Source: Piromyces finnis
Lineage: Eukaryota; Neocallimastigomycota; Neocallimastigomycetes; Neocallimastigales; Neocallimastigaceae
Assembly: GCA_002104945.1 (NCBI GenBank)
Contig: MCFH01000021.1
Location: 62,001-126,000 of the forward strand
DNA: 64,000 nucleotides
Direction: 5' to 3'
Both the position numbers and the translations under genes were made by a program. Positions 1 through 20,575 of the stretch are shown one piece after another (the first letter of the stretch is position 1; every line of letters begins with the position of its first letter). Below the pieces are notes generated by a model. That model worked only from the letters and a program-made list of their open reading frames with translations, was not told where the DNA came from and ran no database searches.

Positions 1-409
1 TTACTTTTTTAAAATAAAATAAAATGAAAAAAAAAAAACTTTTTTGTTTAAATTAAATTTTATAAGGCTTATATTATTTTACATTTTTGAATAAAATTTA
101 TTGACCTTTTTTTTTTTTTGTTAATTAATGTGTTATATGCATATGTAGATATGAATTAAGATTAAATACTTTTTTTTTTTTTTTTAATCTTTCTATTATA
201 TAAATTATTATTAAATAAATAGCTATTAGAAATAATAAATTAAAATATATATTATAAATTTTTAAAAGAATAAAATAATAATTCTTTTAATTTAAATGAT
301 AATTAAAATAGTGGATTATTTAATGGTGAATTAAATTATATAAAAAGAAATGAATATTGAAAAAAAAAGTAATCACTAGTATTAGATATTTTCCTTTAAT
401 TCTTTCGTC

Positions 410-440
<31 letters not shown>

Positions 441-596
441 ACATTATATGAATTATTTTAATTTTTTTCCTTGTTTTAAACTAATTTATACAATATCAAT
501 ACGATATGTGAATTTCTTTTTGTAATTAATGATTTTTAATGTAATAATTAAATGAAAATGTAATTTTAATGCTATTTTTTTTTTTTAAATATTTCA

Positions 597-2819
597 TTAA
601 ATTAATGAATTAATGATAGATTGTCCTATTTGAGGCTGTTGCTGTGGAGGAGATTGTGCATTTTTAAGTTCTGAATTACTTACACTGCTACTACGATGTC
701 TATTACCATTAACAATAGCAATCTGACTCTTTAAACGTTTTTGAGCAACACTATCTGCAAAACGAACTTGTAATGGATGATCAGAATTTGGCAACATTGT
801 ATTATTATAAGTATCAATGACACTTTGTGCAGCAGCTCTAGTACTGAATCTTGCAAAACCAACACCACGACTAACACCATCTTCGTTTCTTAAAATACGA
901 TGAGAGAGAACTTTATGTGGTTTAAAAAGATTCAAAAGTTGTTTTTCATCCACATCAATTGGTAGATTAGAAATATAGATATTCATTGAAGTACTATCTT
1001 CTAAGTTCTTTAAACGACTACTATAGGATTCTTGAGATGATGGTGTACCAGAGCGAGCAAACGAGACATAATATTTTAATTTATTTAATGCATCAATAGC
1101 TTTTCTTGCTTGTTCTTCAGTTTCATACATAACAAATCCAAAACCTTTGCATTCATTAGTGCGAATATCTACCATAGCCTTTGCCGAAACGATTGTACCA
1201 TATTGTTTACACATTTGGTATAATGAATCATCTGTAGTAGTAGATGATAAATTACGAATATAGATATTTGTAGAAGGTTGAATTGGTCCATTATTAGAAG
1301 TTGCTGATGGAGTAGGTGATGATAGACTTGGCATACAAGAGTTTGAACGAGATATATTATTCATAATATTATCTTTTGGTAAATCATCTGTTATATTTTT
1401 ATTTATAATCATACTGTTATTTGTACTTAGAATATCATCTTTTTTCATAGTATAAACATCTAAAACGTCGTCTCTTTTTGAAGAAAGACTACGATTAATA
1501 CCACTCATACTACTTATGTTTGAAGTTTGACTGTTAGACTTATTAATAAATGAATTTTGAAGTTTAAATGTATTATGAATTTGATAGAGTAAAGATTTAG
1601 CACTTAACCACCAATTTGAAGCATTAGAAAGTGTAATCGGTTTACCCATTTGAATTTCATTCCGCATATCACTACATATTCCAATATGTAAATTAAATGT
1701 ATAAAGAATATATTCTAAATTTCCTGTTTCAGAATAATTAATACTATCATCTCCAAAATCTTGGAAAACAAAAATTGTTTGTAATCTAGATTTCATCTTT
1801 TTTATTATTGAATCTGTATGGTAATACCATCCTTTTAAATATAGCTGTTGATTAGCTAAAATTATTAAATCATCAGTTAATTCACTTTTAACATTATTTT
1901 GGGTGATAAAACTATTTATTTCATTAAATTTTTGTTTAGAAGTGTAAATTAAAAGATCTAAATCATTTTTTAAATAATATAATTCATTTCCTAAATTGTT
2001 ATGTGGACTTGCTGGAGGAGTTGGGAAACTAGTACTTGATATTGGCATTGAATTACCACGAGTAATTTCGGAATAATAGTTATTATTATTTGATGAAGTA
2101 GATGGATGATGGTATTGAAATGATGGTAAAATATTGAAATCTCTTTCACGAGAATATATTGGTAAATTAAAGTTATAAGAGGTCTGTGAATTACTTCCAG
2201 ATAGAGTTGAAGTTTGCTGATTATTTAAAAATAAGGAATTGGATGTATTACCACTGTGGTTTGTATTTCCTTCAGAGATATTATGATTTAAATCTAATAA
2301 TGGATTGTTTATATTAGATTGGAATAAAGCTGGACTCTTTGCGTTGATTCCAATACTCATTTTTGAATTACCATTATTATCAGGGGTATTATTTAAACCC
2401 ATAATGGAATTTGTTGATGAGGCTACTGAAGCATTATCTAAAATGTTTCCATTATTATTTGAATTATCAAATGAAGAAATCGGATTATAATTTTGAGTTA
2501 AATGATTGTTCCATTTAGTCATTGGTACCCAATGATTATTATCATTTTCTTTCATTAAGAAACTTGATGAGGCTGATATTGCATCTTTTCTAATAGCATC
2601 ACTTCTGGATATGGCATCACTCCTAGTAATATTACCTACTACGTTTACAGAAGATGATCTTGTAATATTTTTATCAATTCCATTAAATAATTTAATCTCC
2701 TCACTTGGTAATCCATTAACACTTGATGAAGCGTTAATTGAATTAAATTTCGAGGCTAAATTTTTGTTGTTGTCATTCATTGACGATGATTTAAAATATG
2801 TATAAGTATTCAAAGTCAT
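597..2819 (-). CDS. RBMS/MSSP-like RNA-binding protein with two RRMs
   Basis: Single-exon gene of 740 residues. The first ~280 residues are low-complexity, rich in Asn and Ser. A helical stretch (about 280-440) follows that I do not recognise. Two RNA recognition motifs lie near residues 515-590 and 610-690. RRM1 has RNP2 IYIRNL and RNP1 KGFGFVMY; RRM2 has RNP2 IYISNL and RNP1 RGVGFARF. The tandem arrangement, the wording of both RNP motifs and the ARF/RFADS-type ends resemble the RBMS/MSSP family (human RBMS1-3), which binds single-stranded nucleic acid and A/U-rich RNA. The start is the first ATG of the frame, with AT-only sequence before it. The long N-terminal extension is not part of the animal proteins. 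Domain call is firm; orthology is inference. Confidence 0.8.
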   Translation of the reverse strand: MTLNTYTYFKSSSMNDNNKNLASKFNSINASSSVNGLPSEEIKLFNGIDKNITRSSSVNVVGNITRSDAISRSDAIRKDAISASSSFLMKENDNNHWVPMTKWNNHLTQNYNPISSFDNSNNNGNILDNASVASSTNSIMGLNNTPDNNGNSKMSIGINAKSPALFQSNINNPLLDLNHNISEGNTNHSGNTSNSLFLNNQQTSTLSGSNSQTSYNFNLPIYSRERDFNILPSFQYHHPSTSSNNNNYYSEITRGNSMPISSTSFPTPPASPHNNLGNELYYLKNDLDLLIYTSKQKFNEINSFITQNNVKSELTDDLIILANQQLYLKGWYYHTDSIIKKMKSRLQTIFVFQDFGDDSINYSETGNLEYILYTFNLHIGICSDMRNEIQMGKPITLSNASNWWLSAKSLLYQIHNTFKLQNSFINKSNSQTSNISSMSGINRSLSSKRDDVLDVYTMKKDDILSTNNSMIINKNITDDLPKDNIMNNISRSNSCMPSLSSPTPSATSNNGPIQPSTNIYIRNLSSTTTDDSLYQMCKQYGTIVSAKAMVDIRTNECKGFGFVMYETEEQARKAIDALNKLKYYVSFARSGTPSSQESYSSRLKNLEDSTSMNIYISNLPIDVDEKQLLNLFKPHKVLSHRILRNEDGVSRGVGFARFSTRAAAQSVIDTYNNTMLPNSDHPLQVRFADSVAQKRLKSQIAIVNGNRHRSSSVSNSELKNAQSPPQQQPQIGQSIINSLI

Positions 2820-5315
2820 GATTAATAATTCTTATTAATATAGTTATGGTTGGTTATATAATTGGTTATATATATGCTTTAATATATAATTATGTATACA
2901 AATAGTAATAATAATATATTTTTTTATTTTAGATTGCGATATTTAAAAATATTAATATAATAATTCATTTAATTCAATTATACCTTTTATATTATATATA
3001 TATTTTTTATTTTTTTTTAAATTTTTATTTATGAAAAGTATTGTTATTTTAAAGATATCGCTATTTATATAATAAACATAAAATATATATAAAATCTAAT
3101 GTAATTTTAATGACGTTTTTTTTATCTAAATATAATTTTAATATTTGCGCAATATATGTAATAAGTAAATATTGAATAAAACAGTATATTTATTAAAATG
3201 CTAAATTAATATTACTTTAATGAATATTATATTCTTGAATAAAATATGGTAATAATAAAGTGATTGTTGTTTATATAATAATTATTTAAATGAATATTTA
3301 AGATATATTTATAGGATAAGAATAAAAGATAATTGAAGTTTTTAATGATTTAAATATTTATGCTTCTATTTAATATATCCAACAACAGCTAATGATTGAG
3401 ATATACATATAAAAGAATATATTTTCTTTAATAAAAGTTGAAATTAATTTTTGTTTTTAAAATCACTCTTTAACATTAATAAACAAAGGATTTTAAATAT
3501 ATTCAAAAGCTTAATTTCAAATTAAGATTTAAATTAATTCAAACTTTAATTTTTCAATAATATAATATTTAATTATTGATTCTGTTTTTTAAATATAATT
3601 AATTAAAAAAAAATTGAATAAATTATCGAAATATTCAATAATTGAAAATATACTTAAAAAAAAAGATTTTAAAATTTAAATTAACTTAAATTCAATGTAG
3701 TTAATTGTTTTTTTTCTTAATATTATTTTTTTTATTTTCTAAATAAAACTATAATATTAATATTAAACAATAACAACAACAATAATAAATAATAAATAAA
3801 ATATAAGGTAAATAATATTAATTTTTAAGTATGCAATTAATTATTATCACTATTATATTTTTATTATTATTAGGGTCCTTTTTTTTACTCAAAAAACTTA
3901 CTACAAAAAAAAAAAAAAAAGATATATATATAATGCGAAGAAATATTTAAAAATTAAAAAATATTATTTGATAGAAATTAATTTATCTTTTATATATTAC
4001 TTTATATTTCAATATATTAGAATTATATATTAAATTTAATTTTAATAATAAACCATAATTATTAATGTTTCTATTTTTTTACAAATAACAATAGAACTAA
4101 AAAATAATATTAAATAATATGGAATAAATTACAAATATATAAGGATATAATTTAATATATTTAAGGAACATTATATATAATGTAATTTTTCAGAATATTA
4201 TATTTTAGGAATTAAAAAAAAGTATAAATATATATATTAAGTAATATTAACAATATATTACAATATATTATACATTTTTATACATGTTTTATTTAATTAA
4301 TCTAATATGTAATTTACATCTTTATTACAAAATTATATTCATTGTATTTGTTATATATAAAACTATATTAATGTAGTATAAAATTAATTAAATAGATTAA
4401 AAAAGTCATTTTTATAATAATTAAACTCTATTAATATAGAAAATAGATTTTTTATTATTTATATTAACTTTATATCAACAAAAAAAATGGATTATAAATA
4501 TAACCAATAATATGCTCTTTTTAAAAAGCCACTATGTATAGATTTATATATCTTAAATAATATTTACCATTTCAATATATAACTATATAAATACATTATA
4601 TATTATAATATATTTATTAATAAATTCACAATATATACAATTAATTAGATCTTTTTAATGTTAATTATAAATCTTTTAATGTATATATTTATAAATAAGT
4701 TTGATAGTTTTAAAAATAAATTTATATGTAATGTTTTAAGTAATGTATATTTTATAATTAATGCTGAAATGTAAAAATTTAACAAAACAAAAAATATATG
4801 TTATTTATGATTTTTCTTTTTATTTTTTTATGCTATTTATTATAATTATTTTTAATAAGATAGTAATATAAGAATTAATACAATATATTTTAATTATAAA
4901 AATAACACATGAATAGTTTTTTTATAATATAAATATAATTTTGATATTTTTATTATATTTACCGAATTATAAATATATAAAATAGTTTAAATGCAATAAA
5001 ATTAATATTAGATATTAAATTAGTGATGCATAATTTTACAAAAAAAGGATTTATTCAAAAAGGTAATTGAATTAAATGAGCTGAAAGAAATATATATAGT
5101 ATAGTAATGTTATTTTTTTTTGGAAATAATTCTGTCTCTCATGACATTTCCCTATATGTGGACAATATTGAATTATAAATTAGTGCATGTATATTATAAA
5201 TGATAATTTGAAAGTTGTTAATATTTAATTATTATTATTTTTGATTTTTTCTTTTCTTTTCTTTAGAGAAAAATTAAAATAAATAAAAATCATAATAATA
5301 TTAATTATTAACATT
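2820..5315. other. AT-rich intergenic region, no gene seen
   Basis: About 2.5 kb of nearly pure A/T between two minus-strand genes. It contains homopolymer runs and short stop-rich frames only. It should hold the promoter of the RRM gene on the left and the 3' end of the SAS-4-like gene on the right, but no motif can be assigned. A slightly less AT-rich patch lies at about 5125-5190, with no recognisable product. Confidence 0.6.
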
Positions 5316-8300
5316 TTAAAATTTAAAAAAATATATTACTTTTTCATCCTTAATTAGAACTCTCCCACTTGGATATTGTGTAACCTGGATACCGTTAGAA
5401 TATACTGTTTTAGTTACACCATTCTGTTCAATTCTCTGACGATATTCTTTTGTTGTGATTTCCTTTAGAAATAAAAATAATGATTAGTAACAAATGGAAT
5501 AATTTAAAAATTTAAAGTATAAAAAATATTGACATATTAACACAAATCTTTACTTTTGATCCGTCAGAAAATTCAACTATTTTACTTCCGTTACTATTAA
5601 TTTTTTGTTTAGTGCCATCAGGGAAAAGACTAACTTCCTAAAAATTTATGATAATTTTTAAAATGTTCATTGTTAATATATCTTATGTTTTATAATTTAA
5701 TTTATTTGTAAAATTATTTATATTAATATTAGTAGGAATAAATTTTCATTATTTCTTTTATTTTTACCTCTCCATTACTGTATAAATATTTGATTGTATT
5801 ATCCGGGAATACTATTTCATTAGTTCCATCTGGATATTTAGTTTCTACTTGACCGTTACCAAATTTAAAGACTTCCATTCCATCACTATAAGAAGTCTGA
5901 GTAGTTTGAGTAGATGAATAAAAATAAACCGTCTTATCTCTCATCATCTTTTATAAGATATAATATATTATTATAATTATTAATATATAAATAACAAAAT
6001 AAATATATATATATAATATAACTTATTTTTAAGAGTTAATTAACCTCTTTAATATCCCCATTTGTAAATCTTATAACAGAATAATCTTCACTATAGATTT
6101 CTTTGGTTGTGCCATTACGATATAAAATAATTTCAATATCATTAGGATATACTCTTTTACGTTTACCATCACCTAATTCCCATTCCTATATACAAATAAA
6201 ATATTTATAAATTGGAATATATTATTTTATTATTTTATGTTTAATAATATAATAATATATTATAAATGATATTCTTTAAATATTATACTTCTAGTGGATT
6301 TGGCATTTCCAATTTTTTTTCAAGAGCTTCTAAAATTTCATTTTCTTCTATAACTTCATGTTTTTTGTACTCAATCCTTTTATTATATTATCAATAACAA
6401 TAAAATTTATTTTATATATAAATTTTAATTACAATTATTTTCAATTAAATATATTCTTTAATACTACTTATAATAATATTTGAAATTACTCTTCTGTATC
6501 AGATTCATTCACATCATAATTAGATTCGTTCCAATGATTAACAGATCCAAATGACACTCTTTTGTTTTGCTTTTCAAAGATATCTATATTACATAGTAAA
6601 TTTATTGTTAACATAGTTATTATTATATATATTATAATAAAAAACTTATTAATTCATATTATTATTAATGATAAATACTTTCATGGTTAGTATTATTTTC
6701 AGGAAAGTCATAATTATTAATAACATTATTATTAATTTCATGGTGATAAACATCATTTTCTGTCAAGACATAGTTATCATTAGTAATATTATAAACTTCA
6801 TTATCATCTTGGATTGCTTCAAATTGATTATTAATACTGGTTTGGTTTTCGTAAGCATGATTTAATTTGCCGTTGTTTTCATTTCTATTATTATAATTTT
6901 TCATTTGCTGATTCTTATTATAGTTCCAGTATTCATATTTTAAACTACTATTACTATATGCTGAGTTGTAACTATTATGGTAATTTGCAGTATCTTTATT
7001 ATTACTATAACTATTGTAACTATTTTTTTTATTGTAATAATGAGGACTCTGCTCATGTATTAAAGAAGATGATCTTTGTTTTACATCTATATTAGAGGGT
7101 GAATGAATATTATAATCCTTAGTATTAGAATAGTTAGATCCATAAGATTCATTATTATTTTCTTTATTACATTGATTTTGATTAGTTTTTAAAGAATAAT
7201 CAAAATTATCTATTCTATTTTCATTGTGAGCACTGATAATATCCACAATCTTAAATTCCGGTTGTAATTGAGACTGAGTAGGCCTATTATCTTTGTTTTT
7301 TATGTTAAGATTCAAATTAGAATTAGAGTTATTGTAGTTACTGTTATGATATGATTGATTATATTCCTTATTTCCGTTGCAATTTATTTTGGAATAGTTA
7401 GTATCATCATTAGCGTAATTAACAATTTCATTCATTTTTTCACTATTTGAAAAACGATTAGTTCCATAACTTGAGCGATTACTACATGTCGGACCAGTTA
7501 TATCGTTCGTAATATCATTAGAAAGTTTAGTATATGAATATGTTGATGAATCTCTCTGATCATTTTTATTACTTTTGTTTTTTTCCTTTTTGCTAGAACC
7601 ATATAAATCTTTACGAATAGGCGATAATGATCTAATGGTTTTTTTGATATTTCTATTAAGCTTACGTATTGGACTTTCACTTCCTGTAGATTTATGAAAG
7701 AAAGAAATAGCCTTACTTATACTGTTATTATGCTTATGGAATGATTTCCCATTAGTATCATTCATAGGTTTTTCATCACTAGTAATGAAATTATTATAAA
7801 GTTTTGGAGTATCTGGTTGATTATCAAAATGTTCGTCATTATTATTCTGATAATGTTCAGAGGAATTATTAAAAGGAATCATAACATTATTCTTATTTTT
7901 ATCATAAGGTGGTTCTATTTCATCTTCTCCTTCGCTACGATAATTACTAATAATTGGTGATGGATAACTTGTACTCATATTGATATTTCTATTATCTATA
8001 AAACTATACTGTTGACTTGAATTAATATTGTTTATGGAATGACTATTAGAGTTACGTTTATAATTATAATTATTTAATTGAGAATCACTAAATTCACTAA
8101 ATTAATTTCATATTATATATGTTTATTTATTGATATTAAAAATTTTATATTAATGATTAACAAATTCACAATATTTTTTTATATATAAAAATATAATTAA
8201 TGTATACCTTTCTCTTTTATTTGAATTATCATAGTTAATAGGTTCATGGAATGATAATCGATGAATTTTATGATTTTCATTAAATAATTTCTATAATATA

Positions 8301-8463
8301 TATAAGTTAATATGGAAATGGTTGAAATTATTCAATATATTAATAAATTATACCTGATTATTTATAGATAAAGTGGGTATAGAAGATTCAGTACTCATTT
8401 CACTATTTTCACTATATTCTTCTTCTTCTCCTTCTTCTTTACTATTATTATTACTATTATCAC

Positions 8464-8536
<73 letters not shown>

Positions 8537-11352
8537 GTTATTGATATTGTTATTGTCATTAGCATTAGTTTTTGTATTAGAATATATATTTATGCTCGAA
8601 TTAATATTAATATTAGTATTAGCGCTATTATTAGTTATAGAATTATTATTATCATTAATATTATTAATTAACATGGTGTTTTTTATAGTATCTCCATTTG
8701 AATTATTTAAATTATTGGTATTAATATTAAAATTAGAAGTATTATTATCCAAATTTTTTAATATCATTGTATCTGAATCTTTATTATTAGTAGAACTAAT
8801 TTCTGAATTTTTTGGATTGATCTTAAATTGAAGAATGGATGAATTTTTATTAATAATAATTTTGCTATCTTCTTTATTCTGAAAGAATGGAATTTTTGCA
8901 TATGTTGATTTTTTCGGACTTTTTCTATTATGAGTAGCAGTGACACAGGTATTTCTTAGTAATTGTTTCATCTCATCTTTTAACTTATCAATTTCCTTGA
9001 TATATTCTTCTTTTTCTGATTTTGTTTTTTTTTCAATAGTTTTTATTTTTTCTTTAAGCTCTTTATTTTCTTTTAGTAAACTATCCATATCTACATTGGT
9101 ATTACTATATAAAACATAGTTAATATAAAGTTAAATCGTAGTAGAAAATTATTATAAATGAAATTGTAATAAAATCAAAAATTATTTATACTTTAATTCA
9201 AGTTTATTAGATTTATTTTTTTTAATATTTTCTATTTCAAGTTGTAATTCCTCGTTTTTTTGTTTTAAATAATTAATATTCATCATTTCATTCCTTTTTA
9301 GTTCGTCAAATGAATTCTAATTTTATTATATAAAATATAGAAAATTATTAACCAATTAATAAGAATTTAAGTTAAAAATTTTTATTATTTATATTTAAGT
9401 TATAGAAGAAATTTACTTTTTCTTGTATTAATCTTTGATTTAATGTTGTAGTCTCATTTTGAAGCTTTTCTAGTCTTATATTTGCTTCTTTATATTTTTG
9501 AATTTCTTCTTTAAGTTCCTTTTATATATTTAATAAATTAATATAAATTAATAACTCATAAAAATAAAAAATTATATAATTAATAGATATTATTCATAAG
9601 AGTTAATTCTACCTTTTCTAGATCAGTATATTCATAATTATCTTTTAGAAAGTATAATAATATTAACATTAAATTTTTATTTCATTAAATATATAAATAA
9701 TGTTATAATATACAATAAATAGAAATAATATTTTTAAAAAAAGACTTACCATATTTAATATTATCATTTTCAATATTAATCATATAATTATTAAAAGAAT
9801 TGTCATCTTTAATTAAGTTAGTAATATTTTTTGATTTTTGCTCATTATATTGAGTTTTGGTAGAGTTTGGTGAATTTTTTTTGCACATATAATCATCAGA
9901 ATCATTACTATGGATAATATTAATATGATTATCCTTTGCATTTACTTTTGAACATTTATTATCATTTAAACAATTATTTTTATTTATATTAATATTTTCG
10001 TTATTATTAATAGAAGAATTACTTATATTGCTAATAGTATTGTTCTCATTCGAATTTTTATTAACTTTTGGACTAAATTGCATTTCATGATTAACTTGTG
10101 ACTCTAATAGCTGATACTCATTTAGTTCCTCATTTTTATGATTACACAACATTTTCCAATGATATTTATTGAGTTGTTTAAGAGGTTTCAAAATTTGTTC
10201 ATTTAATTTATTATCCTTAGATATAAGTTTTTTTTCTTCTAGATCAATTTCTTTAGGGGGAGAAGGAGGAGGAGGAGGATCTATATAAGATTTTGTTTTT
10301 TTTTTAATATTATTTTGATTAACTAGATTTGAAGGATTTTCATTTGTAAAAATTTTGGTACTTTTATTTTTTTCAAATAGCTCTTTTATTTCTGAGACTT
10401 TTGATTTTGTAATTTGCATTATTTCTTTATTGTCATTATAATTTGTATAATATTGCTTACACGGACTACCATTTATTTTATTGTAATTTTGATTCTTACT
10501 TATAATTGATTTTGTATTTTCAATATTATCATTATTAATATTATTAATATTACAACAATTTCTACCATTGTTAGATAAATAACAATCAAAATTTTTATAT
10601 AGATCTTTGTCGTTGAATTCACTTTTATTATCATAGTCGTTAACTAGTGTTGATATACTTGAATACGATTTTGGAATATTTCCTGTATTCTTGGTGTTTT
10701 GTCTTTTATCATTATTACTATTATAATTCATTGGATTACGATCTTCATCTTGATATGATAAAGTTGAAGAAATTCTTGAATGAATAGAGTAATTATTAGC
10801 ATCAGAATTAGTAATTTTTGTTGGTATTTCTGATATATTATTATCATTATTTATATTATTGTCGACTTCTTGAATAGAATTATTGTAATTTGACTCAGTA
10901 TCATCTAGATTATAATAATTCATTGATTTTTGAATATCATTTAAATTTTCTTCATGAATAGACATAATATTATAATTATAAAATGAATTAGTACTTTTAT
11001 TTTGCATTATATTGGTTTTTTTATTGTTATTATTATCAATATCAACTTCAACATCATTATTAACATCATCATCATAATATGTGGAATTATTACTACCATT
11101 TTCTGTGGAATTCTTACATTTATAATCATTACTATCATATAAAGGTGTGTTAATATTAGGTAAATTCAAATTTCCATTTATTTTTCTACTGATAATTGGA
11201 TTTTCAAGGTTTTCTTCCTTGTTATTCTTTATGTTTCCATTTTTATCACTACCTTGTTTTTTATCAGTCTGTATTTTTTCTTGTTCTTCTTTTAAACGTA
11301 ATTCAATTAACTCTTCAAAACTTAATGTATTAGGTTTTAAAGGAATTTCCAT
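5316..11352 (-). CDS. SAS-4/CPAP/CENPJ-like centriole assembly protein
   Basis: Multi-exon gene, more than 1,400 residues. I traced in-frame splicing from the ATG at 11352 through exons ending at 9750, 9613, ~9418, 9192 and 8354, then 8095-6679 and several small exons to a stop near 5316. The N-terminus reads MEIPLKPNTLSFEELIELRL, followed by Asn-rich spacer. The third to fifth exons (about 9530-8900) are heptad-rich coiled coil. The last five exons encode repeated short beta units with the pattern Y/F-P-D/N-G (for example TKYPDGTNEIVFPDNTIKYL), the hallmark of the TCP10/G-box domain. In SAS-4/CPAP that domain binds STIL/Ana2 and the cartwheel and helps set centriole length. The order coiled coil then C-terminal G-box fits this family. 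The product would act at kinetosomes of swimming zoospores. Exon ends near 5316-6680 are approximate; the final exon could splice on rather than stop at 5316. Confidence 0.78.
8464..8536. repeat. ATT/AAT trinucleotide run encoding poly-Asn
   Basis: About 24 ATT units on the plus strand, read as an uninterrupted Asn run on the minus strand inside the fifth exon of the SAS-4-like gene. It is coding, unlike the longer AAT tracts elsewhere in the window. Confidence 0.9.
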
Positions 11353-12336
11353 TTTTTAAATGTATTTTTTTAAAGTATAATATTATTATTCTTTGATTCT
11401 TTTATTGTTTCTATGTTAAATTTTTATATTTTATTGTTCTATTATAACCTCGTAAAATATACATACATATTATACACTATTAAAAAATTAAAGAAAAAAA
11501 AAAAATAAAAATTTAAAAATGAAATTTTAAAAATTTAATAAATTATAAATCCTATTAAAGTAAATTAATTTTTTTTTCAATTAATTAAAAAAAATTCATT
11601 TAATTAATTAATAATAATATAAAAAGTACAAAAATTTAATGTAACATTTAAAAAACAAGTTAATAATATTAATAAAAACGTTAAAATAAATATAATATAC
11701 AATATACTATATTTTAAATAATAACATAAAAATGACTTTGAATATTAATAGTATAGCTTAATAGGAAATAAAAAATTGAACTGTCTAATTTAATATATTT
11801 AAAATTTCTTCAGTATTGCCAAAAAAGGTAAAAATTAAATTAATTTTTTTTTTATTAAAATAAAATTTTGTTATACCAAATATTATTTTTTTTTAAATTA
11901 GAAAAAATATTTATATCATGGTTTTATATGTAATAAAAACGAGTATTTTTTTTATACATTAAAATAAAATTTAAAATAAAATTGTAACATTTTAAAATTT
12001 TTAAATAAAAAGATAAATTTAAAAATTTGAATAATTGATATATTGATATTTTTACTATTATATATTTATTATATATAATATAGTTAGAGAATATTTAGAT
12101 TTTAAAAACGTAACATTTATATTCTCTTAATTATTATATTTTTTAATATTTATTAATATTATTCAGAATTTTTTCTTGTATTATTTTTTTTAAAGTATAT
12201 ACATAAAAATTTCAAATTTTAATCTTAAGCTTATTACTTTTTTTTAAATTAATTAAAAAAGATCTATATTATGAGTAATGCTTTAAAATTTGTAATTTTA
12301 ATTGTTTTATTTTAAACATTTTTTTTTATTAAATTA
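11353..12336. other. AT-rich intergenic region, no gene seen
   Basis: Almost pure A/T with homopolymers. It lies upstream of the SAS-4-like gene and downstream of the ABC ATPase gene. No open frame of substance and no RNA gene is recognisable. Confidence 0.6.
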
Positions 12337-15159
<2,823 letters not shown>

Positions 15160-16375
15160 CACTTTCGGCTGTCTTTTAAATAGTCTAAAAATTTTGGATT
15201 AATTTGAAATTTGATAAAATGGGAAAATAAAAGAGGTATGATGAAGAAAAATAAAAAATAAAAACGAAAATGGAAAAATAAAAGAAATTAAAAATAAAAT
15301 AATATAGGAAAAAAAAAGGAATATGTAATGTATTATTAAAAGAATTGGAATATATTATATTAATATTCTTTTTTGTTATTATCGTTTTGCTTTAATTTTT
15401 AGTTTTCTTTAACTATTCTGATATAATTAAAAGATATAATAATTTATTATATATTATATTATTGAATAAATATTCTAATATTATTATATTATTTTTTAAA
15501 TAAATAGTATGAATATCTTATAATAGATATATAAGTATGAAGAAATATTTTTTTCTTTTTTTTCTTTTCTTTTTTTTTTTTTTTTGTATATAATAAATTA
15601 TTATTGTTGTATAAAGTATTCTAATAGTTATTAATAGATTTTTAATATTGCGTTTATATTGAATAAGTTAATAAATAAATATGTTTTTAAATGAATATAG
15701 ATGTCATTTTCTTTATAATATTGTATCCTTAAAAGGTATTTGAAAAAAAATAAATAAAAATAAACAAAAATAAAGTAGGATGAAATTGGAAAACAAATAT
15801 TTAAAATAATTTTATATATTTATAAATAATAATTATTAAAACATACATGTAGTAAAATTGATAATTTAACCTTCTTTTAAAAAGAATGCAAGTTTTGAAA
15901 ATAATTAAATTAATGTGCAGTTATTTCTTAATAAAAATTAAATTTATTAAATCAAAATTGTTTTTTTTTTTTTAAAAAAAACATAAAATTATGGATGACA
16001 TTTTCAGTTTAATAAATATTTTTTTAAAGTACCTGCTATTAAAGTTTATTTATTATAATTAGAAATTTATAAATATTTTAATAAAGATATATAAAACAAT
16101 AATAATGATAATAAAAATAAGTAGCTATATTTAAGAAATTATAAATCCTACTATAACCGACAATTATATAATGAAAAATATAAAATTGATATTTTAATTA
16201 AAAATGAAAAGAAAAAAAGTTTTTAAAAATTAAACTTTAAATTAATTGCTTATAATTTTTTAATTATTTTATATTTTTTTTTAACATGTTAAATTAAATG
16301 AATTGATTATTGTTATAGATTAATATATTTATTTGATACTATTTACAGTTATTATCAAATAAAATTTATTATCCC
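15160..16375. other. AT-rich intergenic region, no gene seen
   Basis: About 1.2 kb of A/T-rich DNA with poly-T runs (for example 15550-15585), between the start of the ABC ATPase gene and the end of the FAM227-like gene. It should contain the ABC gene promoter; no specific site is recognisable. Confidence 0.6.
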
Positions 16376-19793
<3,418 letters not shown>

Positions 19794-20310
19794 TTTTAAT
19801 ATAATATATGTATATAAAACCAAAAAAAAAAAGTATATAATAAATAATAAATTTTTGTATATTAGATAATAAAATGAATATTAGGAATGGATTTTAAATA
19901 TAAATATAGAAAAAAATACATTAATAAAAATTAGTTATTCTTTCAATATTAATATTATTTATAACCATATAATTTGTAGCCCATAAATAAAACTATAAAG
20001 AAAAAAAGCGATGTATAGTATAATTAATTAATTAATTAAAATAATGCTTTGAAAGGAATACTAAAACTTAAAATAATACTAAATTTTTCTTTAATATTAG
20101 CATAAATTTATTATTGATTGAAACATAAGTATTCAAATATCAAAAAATTTTTTAATAATGATTTTATTAATATTTAAAATTTTTTATAGATTTTATTATT
20201 CGGTTTTTATTGGATAATTAATAATTATATTAAAATTAAATTTATTCTATACTAATTATAGTGTGTATATTATTAGAAATGAATTTCAAAGAAATAGCAA
20301 TAATAATTGC

Positions 20311-20346
<36 letters not shown>

Positions 20347-20575
20347 CTTTTTGGTATTTAATTCAAATTAAAAAAAGTATAAAAAAATATGGATAAATGA
20401 ATAAAAAATTTAATTTTAAAATTTTATTAATATGCTAACTTGGTTATTTTAATAAAACTTCAATAATATTTAATTAAAAATTTAAATATTTTTTTTTTTT
20501 TTTTTTTTTTTTAAATATTTATTGTACTGGTAATGACTTTTTTGTAGCTTAATTATAATGGAAAGAAATTATAAT
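19794..20575. other. AT-rich intergenic region with poly-T tracts
   Basis: Upstream of the FAM227-like gene. It contains long T runs at about 20313-20342 and 20490-20512. No gene or RNA is recognisable. Confidence 0.6.

Noticed and set aside
8373-8831. Plus-strand Leu-rich membrane-like protein
   Set aside because: It is the antisense of the poly-Asn exon of the SAS-4-like gene; Leu runs come from TTA/CTT complements.
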